From positions 174,509 through 238,508 of the forward strand of contig CANQVX010000001.1 of the NCBI GenBank assembly GCA_947627355.1: a DNA stretch of 64,000 bases, given 5' to 3'. The notes beneath the pieces are model-generated. The model saw nothing but the letters and a program-made list of their open reading frames with translations. It was not told where the DNA came from and searched no databases. This document shows positions 15,424 to 24,753 of the stretch, one piece after another (the first letter of the stretch is position 1; every line of letters starts with the position of its first letter). This DNA comes from an uncultured Bacilli bacterium. Its GTDB lineage: Bacteria; Bacillota_I; Bacilli_A; RFN20; CAG-631. Made by a program: the position numbers and the translations under genes.

Positions 15424-17298
15424 ATGAAAAAACTTAATTTATTGATGTCTTTTCTTACTCTTTCTTTATTAGGTTTAACAGGCTGTAGTAAAGAAGAAGG
15501 CTTTGTTAATCCTGGTGATTATCTAGGTGGTGGTGGTTCTGGTGAAGTTGCTAGCAATGCTAGTGATGTAACTAGTGATATCAAAGATGAAATATCAGCT
15601 AGTTGGTTTGATAACCTATCAGATGTAACTAGTGATGATAATGCCATCAATGTAACACCTACTAGTGATGTTTATGAAATAACCCAAACTGGTGATGAAT
15701 TTGCTTATCGCTTTAGTGGTTCATATGGAGGTATCTTATTAAATAATACTACAGCCTCTTTAGTTCATCTTATCTTTGATAATGTAACAATAACCAATGA
15801 TAGTGATATAGCTATCACTGAATCTGATTGTGATATAGATGCAATTGTTATCACTTTAATAGGTAATAATTCGATTACTTCAACAGCTAGTGGTAAGAAT
15901 GCTATTCATCTTAAGTCTAAATTAGCTTTTAATGGAACGGGTTTATTATCTGTTGCTAGCAGTGGTAAAAATGCTATCAAATGTTCTAAAGAAGTAGCTG
16001 TTACTAACTGTAAGTTAGAACTAACTGCTGCCAATCATGCAATTTCAGTTTTATCTTTTATCGCTACTGATTGTAATATTAAAGTCTTAGATTCCGGTAA
16101 AGATGGCATCAATGCTGAATGCAATGATAAAACAACAACATTTACTACTGAAAGTGGTTATGTCTATCTTAAAAATGTTAACTATACTTGTAATACATCA
16201 GGTGATGGAATTCAAGCAGATACTGTTATCTATATAAATGGTGGAACCTATAACATTAAAACCAATGGTGTCTTTGTTACTAAAGATATGATGGCTGAAT
16301 ATGATTTAACTACTGATGACTTCCGTTATATCAAAAATGGTAATGAATATCAAAAAGTGGCTAGTGATTATTTTGGAAGAAACACTACCATGTATGCTCT
16401 AGCTCAAGGATGTAAAGGCATCAAAGTTGGTGAAATAGAATATCCTGATCCTAATGATGATAGTAAAGAAATCGCTGTAACTAATGGTGATTATTCTATT
16501 ATCATTGATGGAGGTACATTTACTATTGATAGCACTGATGATGCAATTCATGCTAACAGTGGTAATCTATCAATCAATGGTGGTACATTTACAATTACTA
16601 CTCTTGATGATGCTTTGACTAGTGATAAACTAACAAAGATTACAAGTGGTACCATCAATATCTTAAAAAGTTATGAAGGTATTGAAGGTGGCTATGTTGA
16701 AATAAGTGGTGGCGATATCAATCTAGTGTCACAAGATGATGGAATCAATGCTGCTAGTGATGATAATAGTGTTACTGAACATATCATTATCAGTGGTGGT
16801 AAGGTTTGTGTTGATGCTAGTGGTGATGGAATTGATTCAAATGGAACCATTTTGATTTCTGGTGGTGAAGTATATGTAGCAGGACCTACTGCTAACATGG
16901 ATTGTTCAATTGATTCTGATAAAGGTACTGTTGTAAATGGTGGTTATCTATTTGCTGTAGGATCACTTGGAATGGTTGAAACACCTGCTAGCAATTCAAG
17001 TCAATATGTCGTATCATTTGCTTTAAATAAAACAATTGCAGCTGGTACAAACATTTCTTTAACTGATAAAGATGGCAATGCTATCTTTAGTTTCAAGACA
17101 CCTAAACAATGTCAATCAGTTATTATTTCTTGTCCTGAACTAACACTTGGAAATAAATATCAAATCTATGGTGGTGATAGTAGTTTATGTGAATTCACCA
17201 TTAGTCAAATCATAACTACTGTTGGTTCATCTGGTGGTATTGGTAATCCTGGTGGTGGTCCTGGTGGACCTGGCGGTTTTGGACCTGGTGGAAGATAA
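15424..17298 (+). CDS. Carbohydrate-binding (Cthe_2159-like) surface lipoprotein
   Basis: This 624-aa protein has a lipoprotein signal ending LTGC at residues 18-21. It is built of short repeats of the right-handed beta-helix type (INGGTYNIKTN, INGGTFTITTLDDAL, ISGGKVCVDASGDGID, ISGGEVYVAG), the pattern of the Cthe_2159 family, whose founder binds cellulose and pectin-like polysaccharides. The last 20 residues are rich in Gly and Pro. It is anchored to the outer face of the membrane and probably binds polysaccharide. AGGAGG lies just upstream. CotH and Cthe_2159 proteins often occur together in Bacillota; here both lie in the same 17 kb. Confidence 0.82.
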   Translation: MKKLNLLMSFLTLSLLGLTGCSKEEGFVNPGDYLGGGGSGEVASNASDVTSDIKDEISASWFDNLSDVTSDDNAINVTPTSDVYEITQTGDEFAYRFSGSYGGILLNNTTASLVHLIFDNVTITNDSDIAITESDCDIDAIVITLIGNNSITSTASGKNAIHLKSKLAFNGTGLLSVASSGKNAIKCSKEVAVTNCKLELTAANHAISVLSFIATDCNIKVLDSGKDGINAECNDKTTTFTTESGYVYLKNVNYTCNTSGDGIQADTVIYINGGTYNIKTNGVFVTKDMMAEYDLTTDDFRYIKNGNEYQKVASDYFGRNTTMYALAQGCKGIKVGEIEYPDPNDDSKEIAVTNGDYSIIIDGGTFTIDSTDDAIHANSGNLSINGGTFTITTLDDALTSDKLTKITSGTINILKSYEGIEGGYVEISGGDINLVSQDDGINAASDDNSVTEHIIISGGKVCVDASGDGIDSNGTILISGGEVYVAGPTANMDCSIDSDKGTVVNGGYLFAVGSLGMVETPASNSSQYVVSFALNKTIAAGTNISLTDKDGNAIFSFKTPKQCQSVIISCPELTLGNKYQIYGGDSSLCEFTISQIITTVGSSGGIGNPGGGPGGPGGFGPGGR

Positions 17299-17372
17299 AA
17301 AGAGTATTATAAAAGTTTGCCTTATGTTATATAATTCATGTAGAATAATGTGAACCATAAATGTTCTACCAC

Positions 17373-17422
17373 AAAAACGTCTCCGGGTTCGATTCCCTGA
17401 GCGTTTTTTTGTATAAAAACGC
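17373..17422 (+). terminator. Terminator with a tRNA T-arm-like hairpin
   Basis: AACG, CTC and GGG pair with CCC, GAG and CGTT around the loop TTCGATT, followed by a T run. The loop and its GGG/CCC stem are identical to a tRNA TpsiC arm, but no rest of a tRNA is present. An overlapping hairpin, GCGTTTTT/AAAAACGC (17401-17422), follows. Confidence 0.6.
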
Positions 17423-17428
17423 AAAAAA

Positions 17429-17475
17429 ACTGTGAAACCACATTTTTAAAAACTTGGTTTTTCACAGTCACTTTT
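17429..17475. terminator. Bidirectional terminator
   Basis: ACTGTGAAACCA (17429-17440) pairs with TGGTTTTTCACAGT (17455-17468) with small bulges, flanked by A and T runs. It separates the convergent genes ending at 17298 and 17476. Confidence 0.65.
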
Positions 17476-18687
17476 TTAGTATTCTTTGATTAACCAATCA
17501 ATGATGTTTAGATGAATAATTCCATCTCTTGACATATTAAATTTATCAAGACTTAAGACATATTTAGGATAACTATCATCAATGCTTGAAAATGGTTTGA
17601 ATTCACGATTTATTATGTCTTCATCTAATAACAGATAACATACTTGATAATATTCTTTCTTACCATCTTTTAAGGCTATAAAATCAATTTCACCATTCTT
17701 TAGATTACCTATTGTAACACTATAGCCTCGTGAAACTAATTCATTATAAACAATGTTTTCTAAATATGCTCCTAGTTGTTTTCTTTTAGAGTCATCTATC
17801 ATTTTAATAAAACCTAAATCAGTTAGATAATATTTATATTTACCATTTAGGATTCTTTTACCTCTGATATCATAACGATTAACTTTATTTATTAGATGTG
17901 CTTTGCACATGTATTCTAAATAATTATAGATGGTCTTTTTGCTAACCTCTTTAATATCAGTGCTTTCAAAATATTTAGTTAAACTATCTGCCGAAAAGGT
18001 TTGAGCTGGTGTTGTCATAATATATTCAGTAACTCTATTAAATAAATCGATGTCTTTTACTTTAAATCTAGTAACAATGTCTTTTATTATAATTGAATTG
18101 TAGACATCTAATAGATAAGTTCTTATTTCTGTTTCTGAATTAAGACTAAATCTTTGAGGTAATCCTCCCCAAGTAAGATAATCATCAAATTGCTCATCTA
18201 ATTTATATTTATCTAGTTCATAATGTTTAAATTCACAGACTTCTTTAAATGAAAATGGTGATATTTTAAAACTTACATATCTACCAGCTAATAAAGTGGC
18301 TAATTCACCTGATAATAGATCACTGTTAGAACCTGTGATAAAGATAGATATCTTATCTTGATATTTAGCTTTATAAGAATTAATTGTTTTTTCAAAATTC
18401 TTAACATTTTGAATTTCATCGATGAACAAATAATACTTATCATTGTTTACTATTTTCTTATTTATATATTCATATAGGTCACGATATGTTTTGATATCAA
18501 AATATTCAGGAAACTCAAGATTAATATAAATTATATTAGATTCTTTAACACCTGATTTTATGATTTCATCCATGATTTGTCTTAAGATTGTTGATTTGCC
18601 ACATCTTCTAATTCCGGTTATAACTTTGATTAAATCAACATCATAAAATGGTCTAATTCTTTTTAAATATGTTTCTCTGATAACCAT
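17476..18687 (-). CDS. AAA ATPase, DUF4143 family (RRCGKS type), copy 1
   Basis: This 403-aa P-loop ATPase has Walker A TGIRRCGKST (about residues 24-33), Walker B YLFIDEIQ and the sensor-like IFITGSNSDLLSGEL. A winged-helix middle part and a C-terminal DUF4143 domain containing GEIDFIALKDGKKEYYQV follow, the latter resembling a restriction-endonuclease fold in which the usual Glu-Lys pair is altered. The family is widespread and often expanded; its cellular role is not established. GGGAAG eight bases upstream favours the ATG at 18687 over the GTG at 18696. Two identical-spacing inverted repeats lie upstream. Confidence 0.85.
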   Translation of the reverse strand: MVIRETYLKRIRPFYDVDLIKVITGIRRCGKSTILRQIMDEIIKSGVKESNIIYINLEFPEYFDIKTYRDLYEYINKKIVNNDKYYLFIDEIQNVKNFEKTINSYKAKYQDKISIFITGSNSDLLSGELATLLAGRYVSFKISPFSFKEVCEFKHYELDKYKLDEQFDDYLTWGGLPQRFSLNSETEIRTYLLDVYNSIIIKDIVTRFKVKDIDLFNRVTEYIMTTPAQTFSADSLTKYFESTDIKEVSKKTIYNYLEYMCKAHLINKVNRYDIRGKRILNGKYKYYLTDLGFIKMIDDSKRKQLGAYLENIVYNELVSRGYSVTIGNLKNGEIDFIALKDGKKEYYQVCYLLLDEDIINREFKPFSSIDDSYPKYVLSLDKFNMSRDGIIHLNIIDWLIKEY

Positions 18688-18733
18688 TTTTATCACTTCC
18701 CATATTTATTATATGCTTTTAATGTTCTTGTGT

Positions 18734-18802
18734 CAATTTTGTGTTGTGTGGGAAACAAAATTGTTGTTTTTGTTAATTTTGTACTCTACAGGAAACAAAA
18801 TT
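18734..18802. repeat. Two inverted repeats, candidate operator of ATPase copy 1
   Basis: CAATTTTGT-N12-ACAAAATTG at 18734-18763 and AATTTTGT-N12-ACAAAATT at 18775-18802. Both have a 12-nt centre ending in GGAA, and the units are about 41 bp (four helical turns) apart. They lie about 50-115 bp upstream of the start codon. Confidence 0.65.
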
Positions 18803-18811
18803 GATATAAAA

Positions 18812-18846
18812 ATTACGCCTCATGCTACCAAACATTGAGGCGTAAT
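18812..18846 (-). terminator. Terminator of ATPase copy 2
   Basis: Perfect 11-bp stem ATTACGCCTCA/TGAGGCGTAAT followed on the minus strand by a short T run. Confidence 0.75.
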
Positions 18847-18853
18847 GACTAAT

Positions 18854-20107
18854 TTATAAATCTAAGCTATTTTGATTCAACAAGAATTCTTCTAAAGAAA
18901 TAATTAATATCCCCTTGTTGTCAGTATAACTTATCAATGGTTTATTGATAACCATTATCTTTTTAAATGAGTTAGGTATAGCTAATAGGGCATTGTATTC
19001 ATTATTTAGATGATTACCGTTAGGTATATCATCCATAATTTGATTATAGTATTCTTTGCTCGCCCTTCTTGCTATGAAGTCTACTTCTTGTTGAACATAG
19101 ACATATTTACCTTCTTTATTCTTCTTTCGTTGTTCAAAAAAGCCCACATCAACACGATAACCTCTGGTTTTTAGTTCATTATATACAGCATTTTCAATTA
19201 GAAACCCTTGATTAGGTTCACGAAAGTTGATACGAACATTTCTAAGGCCAACATCTTGACAATAATACTTAGATGGAGTGTTTAGATAACTCATACCTTT
19301 GATATTATATCGTTGTGCTTTATCAAATAAGAAAGCATCTGTGATACCTTCAAAGAAAGAATTAATTGTTCTACTATCTATTTTTATTTGTCTGTTACTT
19401 TCTAGATAATGTTTCATATTCAGCGGATTAGTTAAGTTACCAGTTACTGAACATAACGCATCAACAGTTGCGGATAGTTTATCAACTAAGTTGGTGTTAA
19501 TGTTTCTTTTGATATCATCGATATATACTTTCTTCATGAGTCTATCTAGATATTGTTCTTTAGCTAAATCTGATTCTTCTTCAAATAGGCCCGGCATTCC
19601 ACCATAAGTTAGATATTCTTGTAAAGCAAATCTTTTATCCTTTTTATAAGCATTGTAGTATTCAGAAAACGATAATGGTCTAACATTGATTTCAGTTCCT
19701 CGATCTTTGAATTCATCATTGATATCTTTTGATAGAAATCTAGAATTACTACCAGTGATATAAATATCATAGTTTTCATGCTTATTTAACGAATTGATGG
19801 CTCTAACAAAATCAGTAGCTAATTGCACTTCATCAATAAAAATATAATATTGTAAGTGATTATCTGTTGCAATGCTTTCAACATATTCTCTCAGTTTGTT
19901 TTTTTCTAATAAAGCATCATTCTTTTCATCATCTAGTTCAATTATTATGATTTGGTTTTCTTTAACACCATCATTTAACAAATAATCTTTATACAACTTA
20001 GTTAGCAAATATGATTTACCACTTCTTCTAAGTCCTGTTATGATTTTTATTTTTGATGAGTGTCTTTTAAGGATTAATTGATTGAGATAATAATCACGTT
20101 GTATCAT
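18854..20107 (-). CDS. AAA ATPase, DUF4143 family, copy 2
   Basis: This 417-aa protein has Walker A TGLRRSGKSYLL near residue 24, Walker B YYIFIDEVQ and IYITGSNSRFLS, with a C-terminal EVDFIARR segment of the DUF4143 domain. It groups with the copy at 62519: both contain RGTEI/RGDEI and IRVNF-type segments and SxYYxQDVGLRN/YYFSDIGLRN. AAAGGATGATA precedes the ATG. The sequence is unrelated enough to copy 1 to indicate an old divergence rather than a recent tandem duplication. Confidence 0.85.
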   Translation of the reverse strand: MIQRDYYLNQLILKRHSSKIKIITGLRRSGKSYLLTKLYKDYLLNDGVKENQIIIIELDDEKNDALLEKNKLREYVESIATDNHLQYYIFIDEVQLATDFVRAINSLNKHENYDIYITGSNSRFLSKDINDEFKDRGTEINVRPLSFSEYYNAYKKDKRFALQEYLTYGGMPGLFEEESDLAKEQYLDRLMKKVYIDDIKRNINTNLVDKLSATVDALCSVTGNLTNPLNMKHYLESNRQIKIDSRTINSFFEGITDAFLFDKAQRYNIKGMSYLNTPSKYYCQDVGLRNVRINFREPNQGFLIENAVYNELKTRGYRVDVGFFEQRKKNKEGKYVYVQQEVDFIARRASKEYYNQIMDDIPNGNHLNNEYNALLAIPNSFKKIMVINKPLISYTDNKGILIISLEEFLLNQNSLDL

Positions 20108-20127
20108 ATATTATCATCCTTTCCAAA

Positions 20128-20160
20128 AAAACTGCAATTTTACAGTTTTTTGCGATTTCA
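20128..20160. promoter_or_regulatory. Inverted repeat upstream of ATPase copy 2
   Basis: AAAACTG (20128-20134) and CAGTTTT (20143-20149) flank CAATTTTA, and a half-copy TTGCGATTT follows. It lies 20-50 bp upstream of the ATPase start and is a candidate operator. Confidence 0.45.
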
Positions 20161-20316
20161 TTATGACATTAATGGTTTAAGGGTTCAATAATTAACTTAT
20201 GATTAGTTCCTTAAAAACATAATAATTGCAACGTTTTAACTTACTTATAAAAATGAATTTTAAGTTTCATGAAGTAAGTATAATTTACTCACAAAAAGAT
20301 TATTTTTTTGATTATT

Positions 20317-20617
20317 TTATTTTAGGGGTTTCATATCAAGTTTTGCTTGTTTTCTAACTTCTTTAGCCGTTTTAACATTTCCATTTGAATATTCTTGCAT
20401 TCCATTTTCCATTATAGTATTGAATTCTTGTTCTGATAATGAATTCAAAGCCAACGGTTTGTTTGCTGGTAGTTTTACTTCAAATGGTAAACCTTTATTC
20501 AATACTACTTGATGCAAAAACATTCCAACTGCATTTGACATTGAAAGTCCTAGTTCTTTGAAAATGGTTTCTGCCCGTTCCTTTATTTGTAATAATCACA
20601 TTTTCAGTTTTTGCCAC
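20317..20617 (-). pseudogene. Frameshifted RelB/DinJ-family antitoxin gene
   Basis: The 3' frame encodes a RelB/DinJ ribbon-helix-helix antitoxin tail (LGLSMSNAVGMFLHQVVLN...). Its true N-terminus lies in another frame, starting at a GTG at 20617 after AAGGA and reading VAKTENVIITN, before the frame shifts near 20570. Restored, the segments read KERAETIFKELGLSMSNAV, as in intact relatives. No toxin gene follows; the next 200 bases have no ORF. It is a decayed toxin-antitoxin remnant. Confidence 0.75.
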
Positions 20618-20665
20618 GATAACATTTCCTTTTAATTTATTATATGTCTTTGACGTTATTATTAT

Positions 20666-20697
20666 AGTATTGCTTCTTACTAACATATAGCAATACT
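20666..20697. promoter_or_regulatory. Inverted repeat upstream of the relB remnant
   Basis: AGTATTGC (20666-20673) and GCAATACT (20690-20697) are perfect complements 16 nt apart, about 50 bp upstream of the decayed antitoxin start. This is the position of a RelB autoregulatory operator. Confidence 0.45.
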
Positions 20698-20706
20698 TTT
20701 TTGAAA

Positions 20707-21097
20707 TTTGTAAATTGAAAAGTAAATTCCGGTTTCATACAAAAATTCTAGATTTTATCGGAAAAACTAAGATCTTATATGATGACTATAAAGCTAAATA
20801 TGAAGAAAGTTCTTTCTTGTTTGATGCTGATAAATAAGATTTAAGTTATAACAAAAAAAGACAAGGAATTAGTTGATATCTCAAAAAAGAAAAATCTAAA
20901 ATTAGAAATAGTAAAGCGAGCACTTAAATAAATGAACAAAAATCGTCTTAGAAAAAAATCTCTATATTCAATAGACAACCGCATATTTTTTCTTGTTTCG
21001 TTGTCTGTTTATTTGCACATTTTTGTTCAAATAGTATTTATTTTGTCTCAAAAATGTTATACTTTTTAAGTAAGTACATAACTTAAGGAGTGAAAAC
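20707..21097. other. Gene-free stretch with gene debris and nested inverted repeats
   Basis: A plus-strand frame around 20715-20837 (KFRFHTKILDFIGKTKILYDDYKAKYEESS...) has no start codon and looks like the tail of a lost gene. Downstream, AGACAAC (20973-20979) pairs with GTTGTCT (21000-21006), inside a wider pair TGAACAAAAAT (20933-20943) and ATTTTTGTTCA (21019-21029). An extended -10 (TGTTATACT, ending near 21062) precedes the DUF2075 gene. The inverted repeats are probable operators for that gene. Confidence 0.45.
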
Positions 21098-22990
21098 ATG
21101 CTAATATATCAAAATACCAAAGGTGGCTTTGTAAATGATGTTAGAGATGGCTTCATCGCAACTAAGATACAAAAAGAATTTGAACTACACCACCTCAATC
21201 ATTCTAATGATGCTGAATATCGGGCGTGGGCTAATTCACTTCAATATATGCGTAACGTCTTAGATGATAATGATATTTCAAATGAATGTAGATTGGCTAT
21301 TGAATATCAAATTCCATTAACAGCTAAAAGAATTGATTTTCTTATTGCTGGCATGGATGAAAAAGACAATAACAATATCGTTGTTATTGAATTGAAGCAA
21401 TGGGAAAACTCTGAACCAACTCAAAGAGAAGATGTGGTTAAAACTTTTGTGGCCGGTGCTAATAGAGCAGTTTGTCATCCTTCTTATCAAGCTTATAGTT
21501 ATGCAAAAATTGTAGAAAACTTCAACGAAGATGTTTATAAAGAACACATCACATTGAAGCCGTGTGCCTATCTTCATAATTATCGTGAAGAAAATCGTAA
21601 AAATATTGATAACGATTTATATCATAATGCTATTCAATTAGCACCCATTTTTCTTGAAAATGATTTAGTGAAGCTTAGAAACTTTATAAAAACATATATT
21701 AAGAAAAAAGGAAATACCGATCTCTTAATGAAAATAGAAAACGGAAAACTTAAACCAGCCAAAGCATTACAAGATGCTTTAGCATCAATGCTAGATGGAA
21801 ACAAAGAATTCTATCTAATAGATGAACAAAAAGTGGCCTATGAAACTGTTAAGAAACTTGTTGAAAAATCATTATCCAAAATTAATCAAATAAATAGTGA
21901 AAATACTAAATACACCATTATTATTGAAGGTGGACCTGGAACTGGTAAATCGGTTGTAGCAATTCAATTATTATGTGATTTAACTCAAAAAGGTTATGCT
22001 GTAAATTATGTTACTAAAAATGCAGCACCTAGAAATGTCTATTTTGAAAAACTAAGACAAAACAATTATAAATGGAATTATATTAAAAACTTATTCAAAG
22101 GTTCTGGTTCTTTTATTGGTGTTCCTAATAATTATTTTGATTGTTTGATTGCAGATGAAGCACATCGATTAACTGATAAATCAGGACAATTTCATCACTT
22201 AGGTGAAAATCAAATAAAAGAAATTATTCATGCTTCTAAAGTGTCTGTGTTTTTAATTGATGAAGATCAAAAAGTAACTACAATGGATATTGGTTCAATT
22301 GACCTAATAAAAAAATATGCAAAAGAAGAAAATAGTATCGTTTATTGTGGTAATGAAATCAATCTAGTATCACAATTTAGATGTAATGGCAGCGATGGTT
22401 ATTTAGCTTTTCTAGATAACTTATTAGGAATAAGAAAAACCGCAAATCTCACATTCGATATGGATTATGATATAAGACTATTTTCTAATCCAGTATTGAT
22501 GAAGCAAGAATTAGCTAAAAAAAATCAGATAAATAACAAATCTAGAATGCTTGCTGGTTATTGTTATAACTGGATTAGCAAAAATAATAGATATGATGAT
22601 ATCTATGATATTTGTTTAGAAAACGATTTCAAAGCTAAATGGAATTTTTCTAACACGAATACTTGGGCTATTGATAAAGAATCATTTGATCAAATTGGTT
22701 GTATTCATACTTCTCAAGGATTAGAGTTTGATTATTGTGGTGTTATCATTGGCAAAGATTTAATCTATCGTGATGGTAAAGTTATAAGCGATTTTACTAA
22801 AAGAGCTAAAACAGATTCATCTTTAAAAGGTATCAAATCTTCTAAAAACTATGAATTAGCCGATAGAATCATCAAAAACACTTATCGTACTTTATTATCT
22901 AGAGGACAAAAGGGTTGCTATATTTATTGTGAAGATAAACCTTTGTTGAATTATATTTCACAAATGTTAAATATTAAAATAGAACAATGA
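21098..22990 (+). CDS. DUF2075 helicase with N-terminal nuclease-like region
   Basis: This 630-aa protein has an N-terminal restriction-endonuclease-like segment (KRIDFLIAG ... VVIELKQWE), then Walker A EGGPGTGKSVVA near residue 280, Walker B CLIADEAHR and the helicase-like HTSQGLEFDYCGVIIG. This arrangement is typical of DUF2075 (Schlafen-type) helicase/nuclease proteins, which recur in defence and accessory regions; the exact substrate is not known. AAGGAG lies directly upstream. It uses UGA as a stop. It is followed by a terminator, so it is monocistronic. Confidence 0.82.
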   Translation: MLIYQNTKGGFVNDVRDGFIATKIQKEFELHHLNHSNDAEYRAWANSLQYMRNVLDDNDISNECRLAIEYQIPLTAKRIDFLIAGMDEKDNNNIVVIELKQWENSEPTQREDVVKTFVAGANRAVCHPSYQAYSYAKIVENFNEDVYKEHITLKPCAYLHNYREENRKNIDNDLYHNAIQLAPIFLENDLVKLRNFIKTYIKKKGNTDLLMKIENGKLKPAKALQDALASMLDGNKEFYLIDEQKVAYETVKKLVEKSLSKINQINSENTKYTIIIEGGPGTGKSVVAIQLLCDLTQKGYAVNYVTKNAAPRNVYFEKLRQNNYKWNYIKNLFKGSGSFIGVPNNYFDCLIADEAHRLTDKSGQFHHLGENQIKEIIHASKVSVFLIDEDQKVTTMDIGSIDLIKKYAKEENSIVYCGNEINLVSQFRCNGSDGYLAFLDNLLGIRKTANLTFDMDYDIRLFSNPVLMKQELAKKNQINNKSRMLAGYCYNWISKNNRYDDIYDICLENDFKAKWNFSNTNTWAIDKESFDQIGCIHTSQGLEFDYCGVIIGKDLIYRDGKVISDFTKRAKTDSSLKGIKSSKNYELADRIIKNTYRTLLSRGQKGCYIYCEDKPLLNYISQMLNIKIEQ

Positions 22991-23021
22991 AAATAGGGAT
23001 GTCAAAAGCATTCCTATTTTT
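22991..23021 (+). terminator. Terminator after DUF2075 gene
   Basis: AAATAGGGATG pairs with CATTCCTATTT around CAAAAG (one G-U), followed by a T run. Confidence 0.75.
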
Positions 23022-23105
23022 GTATAATGTTTTTAACCAAACCGACTCATAACCATTGATTTTTTTACATTATTACGAGTCCAAATAGTTAAAAGGTAAT
23101 AATAT

Positions 23106-23837
23106 ATGATTAAAAAAATTCCATATATATTTACTAAACAAGATATTATCAATAGTTTTAATAATGATATTCAATATGATAACTGGATAGCAAACAAAAT
23201 AAGATCAAACAAAATTGCTAAAGTAAGAAAAGGACTTTATGTTCTTTTGGATGTTACAGGTCTTCCTCTAGTATCAAAGTTTGAAATTGCTAGTAAGATA
23301 TCTAACGATTCTTATCTTTGTTATCATGCTGCCATAGAATATTATGGCAAAGCAAATCAAGTATATCACACCCTTACAGTTGCAAGTACAAGTCGTTTCA
23401 ATGACTTTACTTTCCAAGGTATCGATTATATTAGAAAACCATCAAAGATTGATTGTGGTATTGAAAAACATTTTGGTGTTCGTGTTACTAGTCTAGAAAG
23501 AACCATCATAGATTGCATTAACGACCTTGATGAGTGTGGTGGTATTGATGAACTACTAGAAGCACTTGAACAAATAAAACTCCTAGATGAAAATAAATTA
23601 CTTGAAACACTTAATGCTTATAATTATGTTCTTCTATATCAAAAGACAGGATATATCTTACAATATTATCAAGAACAACTAGGACTTAGTGATGCATTCT
23701 TTGATGAGTGTAAGAAACATTTAACAAATCAAGTAAAGTATTTCTTAAAAGATGAATTTGATGATATAGAATACAATTCTAATTGGAAGCTAATGGCAAC
23801 AAAGAACCTAATTTCACATTTAAAACAAGGTTATTAA
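23106..23837 (+). CDS. AbiEi-like antitoxin / winged-helix regulator, orphan
   Basis: This 243-aa protein resembles AbiEi-family type IV antitoxins: an N-terminal winged-helix part (FTKQDIINSF, KIAKVRKGLYVLLD), the segment SNDSYLCYHAAIEYYG, and VRVTSLERTIIDCI, which is the conserved core of this group. AbiEi normally represses and antagonises a downstream AbiEii nucleotidyltransferase, but the next plus-strand sequence encodes none. AAAAGG precedes the ATG. It is therefore a solitary regulator or the survivor of a broken pair. Confidence 0.72.
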   Translation: MIKKIPYIFTKQDIINSFNNDIQYDNWIANKIRSNKIAKVRKGLYVLLDVTGLPLVSKFEIASKISNDSYLCYHAAIEYYGKANQVYHTLTVASTSRFNDFTFQGIDYIRKPSKIDCGIEKHFGVRVTSLERTIIDCINDLDECGGIDELLEALEQIKLLDENKLLETLNAYNYVLLYQKTGYILQYYQEQLGLSDAFFDECKKHLTNQVKYFLKDEFDDIEYNSNWKLMATKNLISHLKQGY

Positions 23838-23842
23838 TATCT

Positions 23843-24356
23843 CTAAGCATACATATTAAAGTTAAATCTTTTATCGCTATTATCTTTCTTGATTAGCTTT
23901 AAATCTCCAAAAGCTAAAACAACATATTTTCTAATCAGTGATATGAAATAATAACAAGCAATAGAAGGAATCTCGTGACTTAAATAAGTAGGTATAGAAT
24001 CTATAAGTACCTTATTTAGTTTTTCTATGATTCTATCTTTTTCTTGTTTAACTATGTTTAGTTTCTCATTATATGGGAGGAAATATTTATCGATTTGTTT
24101 TACCTTATCATTATCTATCAATAGAAAACTATTATTTTCTAGATAAGCATATCTTTGGTTTATTAATTCGTGTATTTTATATTCGTTTTCCTTACTTATC
24201 TTAGAATAACATATTCAATACTTTCAAAAAGTATATTATTACCTGTAACACAGTGAATATATCCAATAGTTTGTTATCACAGTGCTTAATGCAATAAAAG
24301 AATACTTTATTATATTGATTTAGTAATTCTTGTATTAACTCTTCTCGAGTATGCAT
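23843..24356 (-). pseudogene. Decayed gene of unknown function, several frameshifts
   Basis: An ATG at 24356 opens MHTREELIQELLNQYNKVFF, which shifts frame near 24260 to TIGYIHCVTGNNILFESIEY and again near 24200 to ISKENEYKIHELINQRYAYL. It then continues as the longest surviving frame, ending at 23843. Joined, these give a single protein of about 170 aa with no recognisable motif. At least two frameshifts mean it is broken. It may be debris of the missing partner of the AbiEi-like gene; I have no evidence for that. Confidence 0.6.
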
Positions 24357-24753
24357 TTATTTTTCCTACTACACCTATATAGTGGATATTTATTTAAAAT
24401 GTCTTATGCAAAAATAAAAATTTTTTTCTGATAAAAGCATAAAAATATATCAATAATAAATCATTTAAATTTTATGTTTATTTTAAAAAAGTTTCATAAA
24501 ACAAAATTTAACAAATTTGTCAATAAAAGCGATAATTTTATAATTTTTTTGATAACATCTCGAAACTTTTTTGATACAAAACTGATACAAATAAGCATTA
24601 TAGCACTATTTTGATACCTTTTTAAGAAAAAAGCCTCTATTAAAAGAGACTAAATTAATAATAATATGAAACAAAAATAAACGTTTCTATCTACATTTTT
24701 GAACATTTTATGAAATTATATTGATACTATTTTGAAACTTTTTTGAACAATTT
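24357..24753. other. Gene-free AT-rich spacer
   Basis: No ORF or RNA gene is visible. Several GATAC-containing and GAAACTTTTTTGA-type words recur between 24550 and 24740 (for example at 24570 and 24725), reminiscent of the operator-like repeats elsewhere in the window but without clear periodicity. The terminator of the defence operon lies within it. Confidence 0.4.
24627..24650 (-). terminator. Probable terminator of the BREX-like operon
   Basis: On the minus strand GTCTCT pairs with AGAGGC around a short loop, followed by T6. It lies about 100 bp beyond the cysteine desulfurase stop codon. Confidence 0.5.

Noticed and set aside
17340..17425. Possible tRNA gene
   Set aside because: Only the T-arm is recognisable; no acceptor, D or anticodon stem can be built around it.
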